From Caulobacter sp031457805 (GTDB lineage: Bacteria; Pseudomonadota; Alphaproteobacteria; Caulobacterales; Caulobacteraceae), in assembly GCF_031457805.1 (NCBI RefSeq), contig NZ_JAVDXI010000005.1, forward strand, positions 124,001 through 188,000: a DNA stretch of 64,000 nt. The letters run 5' to 3'. A model generated the notes under the pieces. The model made no database searches, was not told where the DNA came from, and saw only the letters and a program-made list of their open reading frames with translations. Below, in pieces: positions 24,933-33,567 of the stretch. The translations under genes and the position numbers were made by a program. Every line of letters starts with the position of its first letter. The first letter of the stretch is position 1.

Positions 24933-26033
24933 ATGGCCCTGAAAGTCGCCATCGTCGGCCTGCCCAATGTCGGCAAGTCCACCCTGTTCAACGCCCTGAC
25001 CCAGACGGCGTCGGCCCAGGCCGCCAACTATCCATTCTGCACGATCGAGCCCAACACTGGCGACGTCGCCGTGCCCGAGCCGCGCCTCAACGCTCTGGCC
25101 AAGATCGCCGGGTCGAAGGAGATCATCCCCGCCCGGATCAACTTCGTCGACGTCGCGGGCCTGGTGCGCGGCGCGTCCAAGGGCGAGGGCCTGGGCAACC
25201 AGTTCCTGGCCAATATCCGCGACTGCGACGCCGTGGCCTTCGTGGCCCGCTGCTTCGAGGACAGCGACATCACCCACGTCGAGGGTCGTATCGACCCGAT
25301 CAGCGATCTTGAGATCATCGAGATGGAGCTGATGCTGGCCGACCTGGAGAGCCTGGAAAAGCGTCTGCCCAACGTCGAGAAGCGCGCCAAGAGCGGCGGC
25401 GACAAGGACATGATCCAGACCCTGCGCCTGATCAATCTGGCGCTGGAGCAGCTGCGCGCCGGCCGTCCGGCCCGCGCCGCCCAGATCGACAAGGAAGACG
25501 CCAAGGCCTGGGCCATGCTGCAGCTGCTGACCTCGCTGCCGGCCCTCTATGTCTGCAACGTCGAGGAAGCCAGCGCCGACAAGGGCAACAAGTTCTCGGA
25601 CCTGGTGGCCGAACGCGCCGCCCGCGACAACGCCAAGAGCGTGGTCATCTCGGCCCAGATCGAGAGCGAGATCGCCCTGCTGGACGAGGAAGAACGCGCC
25701 GAGTTCCTCGAGACCCTGGGCCTGGCCGAGCCGGGTCTCAACCGCCTGATCCGCGAGGCCTACAGCCTGCTGGGCCTGCAGACCTATTTCACGGTCGGCC
25801 CCAAGGAAGCGCGCGCCTGGACGATCCCCGTGGGCGCCACCGGCCCGCAGGCGGCAGGCGTCATCCACACAGACTTCGAGAAGGGCTTCATCCGCGCCGA
25901 GACCATCGCCTTCGACGACTACGTCAAGCTGGGCGGCGAGAACGGGGCCAAGGAAGCCGGCAAGATGCGGTCGGAAGGCAAGGAATACGTCGTCAAGGAC
26001 GGCGACGTGATGCACTTCCGCTTCAACGTCTAA
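24933..26033 (+). CDS. ychF: redox-regulated ATPase/GTPase YchF (OLA1)
   Basis: A protein of 366 residues, the standard length. P-loop IVGLPNVGKSTLFNALT, then the switch region around NYPFCTIEPNTG, FVDVAGLVRGASKGEGLGNQFLANIRDCDA, and a C-terminal TGS domain (FTVGPKEARAWTIPVGAT, then DDYVKLGGENGAKEAGKMR). YchF binds ribosomes and prefers ATP in characterised relatives. The start is ATG 24933. Upstream codons to 24849 are not family sequence. A terminator follows. Confidence 0.97.
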   Translation: MALKVAIVGLPNVGKSTLFNALTQTASAQAANYPFCTIEPNTGDVAVPEPRLNALAKIAGSKEIIPARINFVDVAGLVRGASKGEGLGNQFLANIRDCDAVAFVARCFEDSDITHVEGRIDPISDLEIIEMELMLADLESLEKRLPNVEKRAKSGGDKDMIQTLRLINLALEQLRAGRPARAAQIDKEDAKAWAMLQLLTSLPALYVCNVEEASADKGNKFSDLVAERAARDNAKSVVISAQIESEIALLDEEERAEFLETLGLAEPGLNRLIREAYSLLGLQTYFTVGPKEARAWTIPVGATGPQAAGVIHTDFEKGFIRAETIAFDDYVKLGGENGAKEAGKMRSEGKEYVVKDGDVMHFRFNV

Positions 26034-26048
26034 GCAACCAGAATACCA

Positions 26049-26079
26049 ACGGCCGGAGCGGAGACGCCCCGGCCGTTTC
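26049..26079 (+). terminator. probable terminator of ychF
   Basis: ACGGCCGG pairs with CCGGCCGT, with an inner GCG-GAGA-CGC arm, followed by TTTCTCATT. The T tract is short. Confidence 0.6.
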
Positions 26080-26097
26080 TCATTGGGGAGTAAGCTT

Positions 26098-26778
26098 GTG
26101 GCCAAGACCATCACCCTGACCGCCACGCATGACGGCTTTGCATTCACCGCCCTGCACGCCGAACCGGAGGGCGCGCGCAAAGGCGGCGTGATCGTCATCC
26201 AGGAGATCTTCGGTCTGGACCAGTACGTCCACGAGGACGTCGCCCGGTGGGCCGCGCGCGGCTTCGAAGTGATCGCGCCGTCGATGTTTGACCGGCAGGA
26301 GAAGGGCTTCACCGCGCTTCACGATCCGGCGGGCTTCGAGAACGGCGTCAAGCACGCCCTGGCCAACGGCCCCGACAACGCCATGGGCGACATCCAGGCC
26401 TGTGTCGACTTCCTGAGGGAACGGGGACCGGTCTTCGTGGTTGGCTATTGCTATGGCGGGACCATGACCTGGCTGGCGGCCTCGCGCTGCGAGGGGATCG
26501 CGGCCGGTTCGAGCTACTATGGCGGCCAGGTCGCCGGCATGGCCAAGTTCGCGCTGAAAGCGCCGGTGATCGTCCACCTGGGGCGCAAGGACCCGCACAT
26601 ACCGGCCGACGACGTGAAGGCGGCGGTCCAAGCGGCCCACCCGGACGTTCCCGTCTATATCTACGAGGCCAGCGGCCACGGCTTCAACAATGACGGCCGC
26701 CCGGATTCCGACCCTGCTGACGCCGAATTAGCCCGTCAGCGCACCGTGGATTTCTTCGCCAAGCACGGAACGGCGTAG
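26098..26778 (+). CDS. dienelactone hydrolase family protein (first of tandem pair)
   Basis: An alpha/beta hydrolase of 226 residues. The nucleophile elbow is GYCYGGTMTW with a catalytic cysteine, as in dienelactone hydrolases. The oxyanion region is VIVIQEIFGLDQYVHEDVARWAARGFEV. The acid and histidine are in HLGRKDPHIP and YEASGHGFNND. I chose GTG 26098 because GGGGAG lies 7 nt upstream; an in-frame TTG at 26083 lies inside that motif. It probably hydrolyses a lactone or ester. The next gene starts within its stop codon. Confidence 0.92.
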   Translation: MAKTITLTATHDGFAFTALHAEPEGARKGGVIVIQEIFGLDQYVHEDVARWAARGFEVIAPSMFDRQEKGFTALHDPAGFENGVKHALANGPDNAMGDIQACVDFLRERGPVFVVGYCYGGTMTWLAASRCEGIAAGSSYYGGQVAGMAKFALKAPVIVHLGRKDPHIPADDVKAAVQAAHPDVPVYIYEASGHGFNNDGRPDSDPADAELARQRTVDFFAKHGTA

Positions 26779-27455
26779 TGGGCGAGCGGATCGCCCTCGC
26801 CACGCTGGACGGCGCGCCCTTCGCCGCCTACCACGCCCCGCCCCTGGAGGCTCGGCGTGGCGGGATCGTCGTGCTGCACGCCATCTGGGGCGTGACGCCG
26901 CATCTGCGCCAGCTGGCCGACAGTCTGGCCGAGCAGGGCTATGAGGTCATCCTCCCCAGCCTGATGGACGCTGCGGACGCTGCGTTCCCGAGCGAGGACA
27001 CCACACCGACGATCCTTGAGGCGCGGATGGCCATGGGTGAGCGGACCGGATGGGGCGCGAGCATCCTGCCCCGGGTCCAGGCCTGCATCGACGCCCTGGA
27101 AGGGCCGGTCTACGCCATGGGCTTCTGCTATGGCGGGACCACGGCGTGGCTGGCCGCTTCCCGCTGCGAAGGTCTCTCGGCCGTCTCGGCCTTCTACGGC
27201 GGCGATATCGCGGCCTATCGCGACGAGGCTCCCAGGGTCCCGACGATCCTGCATTTTGGCAAAGCGGACACGATGATCCCGCTCGCCGACGTCGAGGCGA
27301 TCCGCGAACGTCATCCGGAACTGCCGATCTATCTCTACGATGCCGGTCACGCCTTTGTGGCCCCCAACGGTCATCATCCCGATAGCGCACGCCTGTCACT
27401 GCTGCGCACCCTGCAACTGTTCCAACGGTCCGGCGGGACCAAGGCCGAGACTTGA
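26778..27455 (+). CDS. dienelactone hydrolase family protein (second of tandem pair)
   Basis: A protein of 225 residues with the same plan as its upstream neighbour: nucleophile elbow GFCYGGTTAWLAASRCEG, acid near HFGKADTMIP and histidine in YDAGHAFVAPNG. The start GTG 26778 shares one base with the upstream TAG stop, so the pair is probably translationally coupled. The shared CYGGT-x-x-WLAASRCEG stretch shows they arose by tandem duplication and have since diverged. Confidence 0.92.
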   Translation: MGERIALATLDGAPFAAYHAPPLEARRGGIVVLHAIWGVTPHLRQLADSLAEQGYEVILPSLMDAADAAFPSEDTTPTILEARMAMGERTGWGASILPRVQACIDALEGPVYAMGFCYGGTTAWLAASRCEGLSAVSAFYGGDIAAYRDEAPRVPTILHFGKADTMIPLADVEAIRERHPELPIYLYDAGHAFVAPNGHHPDSARLSLLRTLQLFQRSGGTKAET

Positions 27456-27457
27456 CC

Positions 27458-27985
27458 ATGATCCGACAACTCAGCGCGCTGACCCTCGCCTTGTTGCTGG
27501 CCGCAGGCCCTACCCTGGCCCAGACGGTCGTCATCGTCCGGCATGGCGAGAAGGCCTTCCCGGACGGGGATCCCGACCTGTCTGACGCCGGACAGGCGCG
27601 CGCCCGGGCGCTAGCGGCGGCGCTCTCCAACGCCAAGGTCACGATGGTCCTCGCGACACCGCTGAAGCGCACGCAGCAGACCGCTCAGCCGACCGCCGAT
27701 GCGGCCGGTGTGAAGATCCAGACGATCGCTCTGGAGGGTGGTGTTCCCGCCCACGCCCAGCGGGTCGCGGCGGCCGCTCGGACCGCGCCCGAAGACGGCA
27801 CGGTGCTGGTCGTCGGCCATAGCAACACCATCGGCGAGATCGCGCGGGCTCTGGGCGACGCCGCGCCAGGCCCGGTCACCGACTGCGACTATGATCAGAT
27901 GACAATTGTCTCCCTCAGCACGCCGTCCAGCCGCGCGATCCACGCGCGCTATGGCGCCGCGACCCAGGCCTGCCCCGGGGACTGA
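27458..27985 (+). CDS. secreted histidine phosphatase family protein
   Basis: A protein of 175 residues. The signal peptide MIRQLSALTLALLLAAGPTLAQ suggests a periplasmic location. The phosphohistidine motif is VIVRHGEKAF. The downstream part has ATPLKRTQQTAQPTA and a second catalytic histidine in VLVVGHSNTIGEIARAL. It is a phosphoglycerate-mutase-fold phosphatase of the SixA-like short type; substrate unknown. I chose ATG 27458 over TTG 27452. It follows the tandem hydrolases with almost no gap and is likely in the same operon. Confidence 0.9.
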   Translation: MIRQLSALTLALLLAAGPTLAQTVVIVRHGEKAFPDGDPDLSDAGQARARALAAALSNAKVTMVLATPLKRTQQTAQPTADAAGVKIQTIALEGGVPAHAQRVAAAARTAPEDGTVLVVGHSNTIGEIARALGDAAPGPVTDCDYDQMTIVSLSTPSSRAIHARYGAATQACPGD

Positions 27986-28047
27986 TCACGCGAGCCTTGA
28001 ACGCAGCGCCCATCGCGCGAAGGCCAAGGCTGAGCTACGCTCGCCCC

Positions 28048-28821
28048 ATGCGTGCCCGCCTCGCCGTTTTGGTGCTCTGCTTCGCCGCGCCTTTTGGCGT
28101 CACCAGTCGCGCTTGGGCAGGCCAGACCCACTGCTGGTTCGAGAACGGCGCCGTTGTCGCGCCAGCCGCCATCGCGGACATGGCCGGCGACTTTGTGATC
28201 GATCTCTCAGCCCCGCGGACCCTGCTCCATAACACCAAGGCCCAGATGGCCGGGATCACCACTGAGGTCCTGGCCCTTCCCGTCGAGGTCGCAGGGCTGA
28301 AGGTTCCGGCGGTTTCCGTGACCGTCGCCGATCTCGACGACCGCGGCGCCGGCTTTGTGGCGCCGATTGCGGGCGTGATTGGCATGGATGTATTGGCCGG
28401 CCATAGCGTCGAGATCGACTTCGCCGCATGCCGTCTGCTCATTGATGAGCCATGGCGCGCGCGACGGCAGGTGGTGTTGCCTGTGGAGGTGGTTGAGGGG
28501 CTGCCGACCATCACCGCCGCGGTCAGTGATGGCCCGAGGGCGCTCCAAGGCGCTTTCGCCATCGATACGGCGTCTCGGGCCATGGCGCGGCTCTCCGTGC
28601 GGGACGCCACGACGACGGGTCCGCTGGCGCCGAGCGCTCGGCACAAGGCTCCCGCCCGCCTCAGAGCCCTGTCGATCGCCGGCGTGCTGGCCGAGAACGT
28701 TCCGGCCACCCTTGCGGACGATCTGCCTGAGGGCGTCACCGGGACGTTAGGCACCGGTCTGTGGGCGCGTCATCGGCTACGGTTGGCGGCGGACGCCCGG
28801 ACCCTTGCAATCGCGCCCTAA
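28048..28821 (+). CDS. secreted aspartyl-protease-like (retropepsin-fold) protein
   Basis: A protein of 257 residues. The signal peptide MRARLAVLVLCFAAPFG...AWA is cleaved near residue 24. Two halves each resemble a retropepsin lobe. The first has FVIDLSAPRTLLHN followed by GVIGMDVLAGHSVEIDFAACRLLID, typical of clan AA proteins. The second has AFAIDTASRAMARLSV and GVTGTLGTGLW. The active motif D-T/S-G is altered to DLS in the first lobe and is DTA in the second. Activity is therefore uncertain. I chose ATG 28048 for the signal peptide. Confidence 0.75.
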   Translation: MRARLAVLVLCFAAPFGVTSRAWAGQTHCWFENGAVVAPAAIADMAGDFVIDLSAPRTLLHNTKAQMAGITTEVLALPVEVAGLKVPAVSVTVADLDDRGAGFVAPIAGVIGMDVLAGHSVEIDFAACRLLIDEPWRARRQVVLPVEVVEGLPTITAAVSDGPRALQGAFAIDTASRAMARLSVRDATTTGPLAPSARHKAPARLRALSIAGVLAENVPATLADDLPEGVTGTLGTGLWARHRLRLAADARTLAIAP

Positions 28822-28843
28822 ACCAAGATCAGCCGTCTAAATG

Positions 28844-28873
28844 AAAAAGGCCCGGTGTCGCCACCGGGCCCTT
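28844..28873. terminator. terminator, probably bidirectional, ending petABC
   Basis: GGCCCGGTG pairs with CACCGGGCC. On the minus strand the stem is followed by TTTTTCAT, downstream of petC. On the plus strand only CTTCC follows, so it mainly serves the petABC transcript. Confidence 0.8.
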
Positions 28874-28898
28874 CCAATCTTGGGAAGACGCTAGCCGC

Positions 28899-29744
28899 TT
28901 AGTGCGACTCGTTGCGCCAGACCCGCTTGTAGCTGGCATAGAGCAGACCGCTCAGCAGCAGGAGGTAGATCATCACGGCGAAGCCGGTCTGCTTGCGCTC
29001 TTCCAGCTTGGGCTCGGCGGCCCACATCAGGAAGGCCGCAACGTCCTTGGACTGCTGGTCGAGGGTCGACTTCGTGCCGTCGTCAAACGTCACTTGGCCG
29101 TCCTTGAGCGGCTGGGCCATGGCGATGAAGCCGCCGGGCGGAACATGCTCGTGCGAACCCGACCAGTAGGCCGTCAGATCGCCGGCCATGTAGGGGTTGT
29201 AGTGCTGCCCCGGACCGATCTTCAGGCCGGCCGGCGGGTTCACGTAGCCCGTCAGCAGCGAGTAGATGTAGTCCGGACCGTTCGCACGGGCCTTGGCCAG
29301 CAGCGACATATCCGGCGGCAGGGCGCCGCCGTTGGCGCCGCGAGCGGCCACTTCGTTGGCGAAGGGCGCCGGGAAGTGGTCGGCGCTGGTCGCCGGACGC
29401 TTGATCGGATCGCCGGTTTCGGAGTCGATGTCGGCGACCTCGTACTCCTTGGCGATCGCCTTGACCCACGGGTTGTCGTTCGGGTTCTTGTACTTCTCGT
29501 TATAGAACGGACCGCCCTTGTCGCCCAGGTTGCGGAAGCTGACCAGCTTCATCGAGTGGCACGACGCACAGACCTCGCGATAGACCTTGTAGCCGCGCTG
29601 CAGCTGGGCCTGATCGAACTTGCCGAACGGACCTTCGAACGACCACTTGACGTCCTTGGGCGGCAGCGGGTGACCGGCGGCGAGCGCCTGGCCGGCGAAG
29701 GCCAGACCCGCAACGGCTGCGATGATGGAGAGTTTGCGCAGCAT
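28899..29744 (-). CDS. petC: cytochrome c1 of the bc1 complex
   Basis: A membrane-anchored heme protein of 281 residues in respiratory complex III. A cleavable signal (MLRKLSIIAAVAGLAFAGQALA) precedes the mature GHPLPPKDVKWSFEGPFG. The heme site is VCASCHSM. The axial methionine is likely in PPDMSLL or the later MAGDLTAYW region. A single C-terminal membrane helix (VMIYLLLLSGLLYASYKRVW) anchors it. I chose ATG 29744 for the signal peptide; the longer frame overlaps petB. It lies 5 bp after petB. Confidence 0.97.
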   Translation of the reverse strand: MLRKLSIIAAVAGLAFAGQALAAGHPLPPKDVKWSFEGPFGKFDQAQLQRGYKVYREVCASCHSMKLVSFRNLGDKGGPFYNEKYKNPNDNPWVKAIAKEYEVADIDSETGDPIKRPATSADHFPAPFANEVAARGANGGALPPDMSLLAKARANGPDYIYSLLTGYVNPPAGLKIGPGQHYNPYMAGDLTAYWSGSHEHVPPGGFIAMAQPLKDGQVTFDDGTKSTLDQQSKDVAAFLMWAAEPKLEERKQTGFAVMIYLLLLSGLLYASYKRVWRNESH

Positions 29745-29749
29745 CGGGA

Positions 29750-31030
29750 TCAGCCCTTCTTCTCGGTCAGCGCCGGCGACGCGATCGATTCCGGCACGGG
29801 CAGCGGCTTTTCCTTCAGGCCCAGGATCGGGAGGATCAAGAGGAAGAAGGCGAAGTAGTAAAGCGAGGCCACGCGGCTGAGCCACACGAAGCTGTTCAGG
29901 TCAGCGTCGATCAGCTTGAACGTGGTCAGGTGCGGGATCACCTTGTCGTCCGGCAGCTTGGCGCCGCAGAGGCCCAGGATGCAGCACGCCACCACGAAGA
30001 TCATGAAATAGACCTTGGCGGTCGGGCGATAGCGCATCGAGCGCACCTTCGACGTATCCAGCCACGGCAGGGCGAACAGGCAGGCGATGGCGCCGAACAT
30101 GGCCAGGACGCCCATCAGCTTGTCCGGCACGGCGCGCAGGATCGCGTAGAACGGCAGGAAGTACCATTCCGGAACGATGTGCGCCGGCGTCACCAGCGGG
30201 TTGGCCTCGATGTAGTTGTCGGGGTGGCCCAGGGCGTTCGGCATGTAGAAGATGAAGAAGGCGAAGAGAATCAGGAAGACGCTCATCGCGAAACCGTCCT
30301 TCACCGTCGCGTACGGCGTGAAGGGCACGGTGTCGGCCTTCGACTTCGGCTCGACGCCGGTCGGGTTGTTCTGGCCCACCACGTGCAGCGCCCAGATGTG
30401 CAGGATCACGACGCCCGCGATCATGAAGGGCAGCAGGTAGTGCAGCGAGAAGAAGCGGTTCAGCGTGGCGTTGTCGACCGCGAAGCCGCCCCACAGCCAG
30501 GTGGTGATGCTCTCGCCGACGATCGGCAGGGCGCCGAACAGGTTGGTGATCACGACGGCGCCGTGGAACGACATCTGACCCCAGGGCAGGACGTAGCCCA
30601 TGAAGGCCGTGGCCATCATCAGGAGGTAGATCACGCAGCCCAGCAGCCACAGCACTTCACGCGGCGCCTTGTATGAGCCGTAGTAGAGACCGCGCATCAT
30701 GTGGATGTAGACGGCGATGAAGAACATCGACGCGCCGTTGGAGTGCATATAGCGGATCAGCCAGCCGTAGTTCACGTCGCGCATGATGTGCTCGACCGAC
30801 GCGAACGCGCCCGAGGCGCTGGGCGTGTAGTGCATCACCAGGATGATGCCGGTGATCAACTGCGAGGCCAGGCACAGCGACAGGATGCCGCCGAAGGTCC
30901 ACCAGTAGTTCAGGTTCCGCGGGGTGGGGTAATCGACGAACGAGTCGTAGCCCAGGCGGATAATCGGCAGACGGGCGTCGAGCCAGCGCTCGAAACCGGT
31001 CTTGGGTTGGTAGGTCGAATGTCCGCTCAT
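29750..31030 (-). CDS. petB: cytochrome b of the bc1 complex
   Basis: An integral membrane protein of 426 residues with about eight helices, carrying hemes bL and bH and both quinone sites. Conserved segments include WWTFGGILSLCLASQLITGI, LIRYMHSNGASMFF, GYVLPWGQMSFHGAVVITN and the Qo motif PEWYFLPFYAILRA. The heme-ligand histidines lie in helices 2 and 4. The start is ATG 31030, 5 bp after the petA stop. The order petA-petB-petC is the standard alphaproteobacterial operon. Confidence 0.98.
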   Translation of the reverse strand: MSGHSTYQPKTGFERWLDARLPIIRLGYDSFVDYPTPRNLNYWWTFGGILSLCLASQLITGIILVMHYTPSASGAFASVEHIMRDVNYGWLIRYMHSNGASMFFIAVYIHMMRGLYYGSYKAPREVLWLLGCVIYLLMMATAFMGYVLPWGQMSFHGAVVITNLFGALPIVGESITTWLWGGFAVDNATLNRFFSLHYLLPFMIAGVVILHIWALHVVGQNNPTGVEPKSKADTVPFTPYATVKDGFAMSVFLILFAFFIFYMPNALGHPDNYIEANPLVTPAHIVPEWYFLPFYAILRAVPDKLMGVLAMFGAIACLFALPWLDTSKVRSMRYRPTAKVYFMIFVVACCILGLCGAKLPDDKVIPHLTTFKLIDADLNSFVWLSRVASLYYFAFFLLILPILGLKEKPLPVPESIASPALTEKKG

Positions 31031-31035
31031 CTGGA

Positions 31036-31587
31036 TTAACCGATCTTGACCTTGGTGTCGGACAGGAACTCGTACTCCGGCACCGCCAGGTTCAGCGGCG
31101 CGGGGCCCTTACGAATGCGGCCCGAGGTGTCGTAGTGCGACCCGTGGCAGGGGCAGAACCAGCCGCCGAAGTCACCGCCGCCGAACGTCGGCACGCAGCC
31201 GAGGTGCGTGCACGAACCGATCAGAACGAGCCATTGGGCCTTGCCCGGCTTCACGCGGTCAGCGTCCTTTTGCGGGTCCTTCATCGACACGCTGTCGTCG
31301 GCGACGGCCTTGCTGATCTCGCCCTTGGTGCGGTTGCGCACGAAGAGCGGCTTGCCGCGCCACTTCAGCGTGACCTGCTGGCCTTCCGGCACCTTGGTCA
31401 GGTCGAACTCGGTCGAGGCCATGGCCAGCGTGTCCGCCGACGGGTTCATCTGGTCGATGAACGGCCAAGCCAGGCTCGCCGCGCCGCCAGCAGCAGCGGC
31501 GATCGCGGCGATATGAATGAAGTCGCGCCGGGAGGGATCGCCCCCGTGTTCCGGCTCGGTCGTTGCGCCCACGGCGGTGTCGGCCAC
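31036..31587 (-). CDS. petA: ubiquinol-cytochrome c reductase iron-sulfur (Rieske) subunit
   Basis: A Rieske protein of 183 residues. A twin-arginine-like segment (DPSRRDFIHIAAIAAAAGGAASLAWPF) forms the uncleaved N-terminal anchor. The cluster-binding boxes are CTHLGCVPTF and CPCHGSHYD. The start codon is GTG 31587. It is the first gene of petABC and receives electrons from ubiquinol for transfer to cytochrome c1. About 200 bp upstream separate it from the divergent trmL gene. Confidence 0.97.
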   Translation of the reverse strand: MADTAVGATTEPEHGGDPSRRDFIHIAAIAAAAGGAASLAWPFIDQMNPSADTLAMASTEFDLTKVPEGQQVTLKWRGKPLFVRNRTKGEISKAVADDSVSMKDPQKDADRVKPGKAQWLVLIGSCTHLGCVPTFGGGDFGGWFCPCHGSHYDTSGRIRKGPAPLNLAVPEYEFLSDTKVKIG

Positions 31588-31791
31588 CTTAAGTCACCCT
31601 TTGGTTCCGCCAGGCCGCGGGAGCGACCGGCTTGGAGACGCGCCTTTCGGCGCCATATCTTGCTCGACCCGCAAGCGGATCTCCGCCACAAGGCAGCGGT
31701 CAAATCGTCCTATCGGACGCGCGGGCGAAGTCCGCAAGTCCTTTCGATTCGTGGCAAAGCCCCTGCTGCCCTTGTGGTTGGTTCGCTTATT

Positions 31792-32256
31792 ATGCGCATC
31801 GCACTTTTTCAACCAGGCATTCCCCAAAACGTAGGGGCCTGCATCCGCCTCACGGCCTGTTTTGGCCTCGGCCTCGACGTCATCGAGCCCTGTAGTTTTC
31901 CCTTGAACGACAAGAGCTTGAAACGCGCCGCCCTGGACTATGGCCCTTTGTCGCACCTGACCCGGCACGACAGCTGGGAGACATTCCTTAAGGCGCCGGA
32001 ACGCGTTGACGGACGTCTTCTGCTGTTCACGACCAAGGGCGCGACGCCGTTGCACGACTTTTCATTCGAACACGGAGACACCCTGCTGTTCGGCAACGAG
32101 AGCCGCGGCGCGCCGGACGAGGTTCATGCGGCCGCTCACGGTCGAATCGTCATTCCGATCCGCGCGGAGGCGCGCTCGATGAACTTGGCGACGACAGCGG
32201 CGATGGCCTTGGGTGAAGCCTTGCGTCAGACCGGCGGCTTCCCCGCAGCGGGTTAG
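31792..32256 (+). CDS. trmL: tRNA (cytidine(34)-2'-O)-methyltransferase
   Basis: A SPOUT-fold methyltransferase of 154 residues, full family length. It methylates the ribose at the wobble position of certain tRNA-Leu species in characterised relatives. The start reads MRIALFQPGIPQNVGACIRLTACFGLGLDVIEPCSFPL. The SAM-binding trefoil knot includes LLFGNESRGAPDEVHAAAHGRIVIPI and RSMNLATTAAMALGEALRQ. ATG 31792 is clearly the start; the frame open from 31135 runs antisense through petA. The last 4 bp overlap the convergent membrane-protein gene. Confidence 0.95.
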   Translation: MRIALFQPGIPQNVGACIRLTACFGLGLDVIEPCSFPLNDKSLKRAALDYGPLSHLTRHDSWETFLKAPERVDGRLLLFTTKGATPLHDFSFEHGDTLLFGNESRGAPDEVHAAAHGRIVIPIRAEARSMNLATTAAMALGEALRQTGGFPAAG

Positions 32257-32675
32257 CTGTCGCCGAAATCCACGTCTCTGCGCGCGGCCACGATTGTGAC
32301 GATGAAGCCGGCCAGCACGTCCAGCAGCACCATCAGCGTGATCAGGAAGAAGGTGGAGGTCGCAAAAGCCGGGGCGAGCAGAAACTCGACCAGGCACAGG
32401 ATGAACAGCACCATCGACAGCGAGTGGTTGATGATCGCGATCTTGCGGCTGGTCGTCGACTTCAGAAGCTCCACAAAGAGCACGACGAGGGAAGCCGCCA
32501 TCAACAGATCGCCCAGACTGACGGCCCAGTCGGTGCGGGAGGTCATATGGATGGTGAAAAGCGTCTCGGTCATGCGAACCGAGGCGTCCGTGGCCTTGAA
32601 GCCTCCGGTCAGCGTCAGGGCGACCAGATTGTAGACAATCACCGGCAAGGCCAGCAGCGGAACGGCCGCGAACAT
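32253..32675 (-). CDS. small hypothetical inner-membrane protein
   Basis: A protein of 140 residues with four predicted membrane helices: FAAVPLLALPVIVYNLVALTL, LGDLLMAASLVVLFVELL, LSMVLFILCLVEFLLAPAFA and FFLITLMVLLDVLAGFIVTIVAA. I chose ATG 32675, which has a strong GGAGGGGG site 8 nt upstream; the longer frame starts at 32717. I do not recognise the family with certainty. It ends 4 bp inside the convergent trmL. Confidence 0.82.
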   Translation of the reverse strand: MFAAVPLLALPVIVYNLVALTLTGGFKATDASVRMTETLFTIHMTSRTDWAVSLGDLLMAASLVVLFVELLKSTTSRKIAIINHSLSMVLFILCLVEFLLAPAFATSTFFLITLMVLLDVLAGFIVTIVAARRDVDFGDS

Positions 32676-32773
32676 CGAGCTTCCCCCTCCAGCGCCCACC
32701 ATGCGTGTGGGAGCCATGGTTAAGGCCTAGCCGGAATTTGCGCTTCGGTGAAGTCGGCTCGCCTAGCCCGAGA

Positions 32774-33511
32774 CTAGGCCTCGTCCACACCTTGAGGATT
32801 ACGCGCCCGCGACTGCAGCCACATCACCCCCAGCAGGTCAGAGACCGACGCCTTGAGGCGGCCGAAGTTGGTGTACTTCGACACGCCGCTCTCGCGATGC
32901 CGGTGATTGACCGGCTGGAACGCCACCTCATAGCCCTCGCGCAGCATCAGCGCCGGGATGTAGCGGTGGATGTGATCGAAGTACGGCAGGCGCAGAAAGG
33001 CCTCGCGCCGGAAGGCCTTCAGCCCGCAACCGGTGTCGTTGGCGGTGTCCTTCAAGAGCCGCTTGCGGACCCCGTTGCCGAACTTCGAAGCAAAGCGCTT
33101 GGCGTTGCTGTCCTGGCGCTTGACGCGTTCGCCGCCAACCAAGGCGAGCGTCTCGGGACCGGCCGCCAGGGCCTTGGCCAGGCGCGGGGCGTCGGCGGGG
33201 TCGTTTTGGCCGTCGCCGTCCAGGGTGACGATGATCGGACCGCGCGCGGCGAGGATCCCGCTGCGCACAGCGCGGCTTTGACCCGAATTCTTGCGATGCC
33301 CCAAAACCCGAAGCTGGGGAATTTCAGCCTTCAGCGCGATCAGCCGCGCCTTGGTGTCGTCGCGACTGGCGTCATCGACAAAGATCATCTCATAGGCTTC
33401 GCCGGCGAAGGCGGCCGCGATCTCTCGGGCCAGCTTCGGCGCGGCCTCGCCCTCGTCGAAGACAGGCACGACGACGGAATAATCGGGTGTGGCGGCGCGG
33501 GCGGCGTTCAT
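32774..33511 (-). CDS. family 2 glycosyltransferase, polyprenyl-phosphate sugar transferase type
   Basis: A protein of 245 residues resembling dolichyl-phosphate mannose synthase and ArnC-type enzymes. The GT-A start is SVVVPVFDEGEAAPKLAREI, then EMIFVDDASRDDT, the DxD-type GPIIVTLDGDGQNDPADAPRL, and the end region HRHRESGVSKYTNFGRL. It would transfer a sugar to a polyprenyl phosphate on the cytoplasmic face. It is divergent from a GT39-type transferase at 33568 that could use the lipid-linked sugar. Confidence 0.9.
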   Translation of the reverse strand: MNAARAATPDYSVVVPVFDEGEAAPKLAREIAAAFAGEAYEMIFVDDASRDDTKARLIALKAEIPQLRVLGHRKNSGQSRAVRSGILAARGPIIVTLDGDGQNDPADAPRLAKALAAGPETLALVGGERVKRQDSNAKRFASKFGNGVRKRLLKDTANDTGCGLKAFRREAFLRLPYFDHIHRYIPALMLREGYEVAFQPVNHRHRESGVSKYTNFGRLKASVSDLLGVMWLQSRARNPQGVDEA

Positions 33512-33567
33512 CGCCCTCTAATACCGGAAAAATTTCCCCACGAAAGGATCGTGCTAAAGCAGGCGGT

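Noticed and set aside
31135..31791. An N-terminal extension of TrmL
   Set aside because: It runs antisense through petA; the family N-terminus is at 31792.
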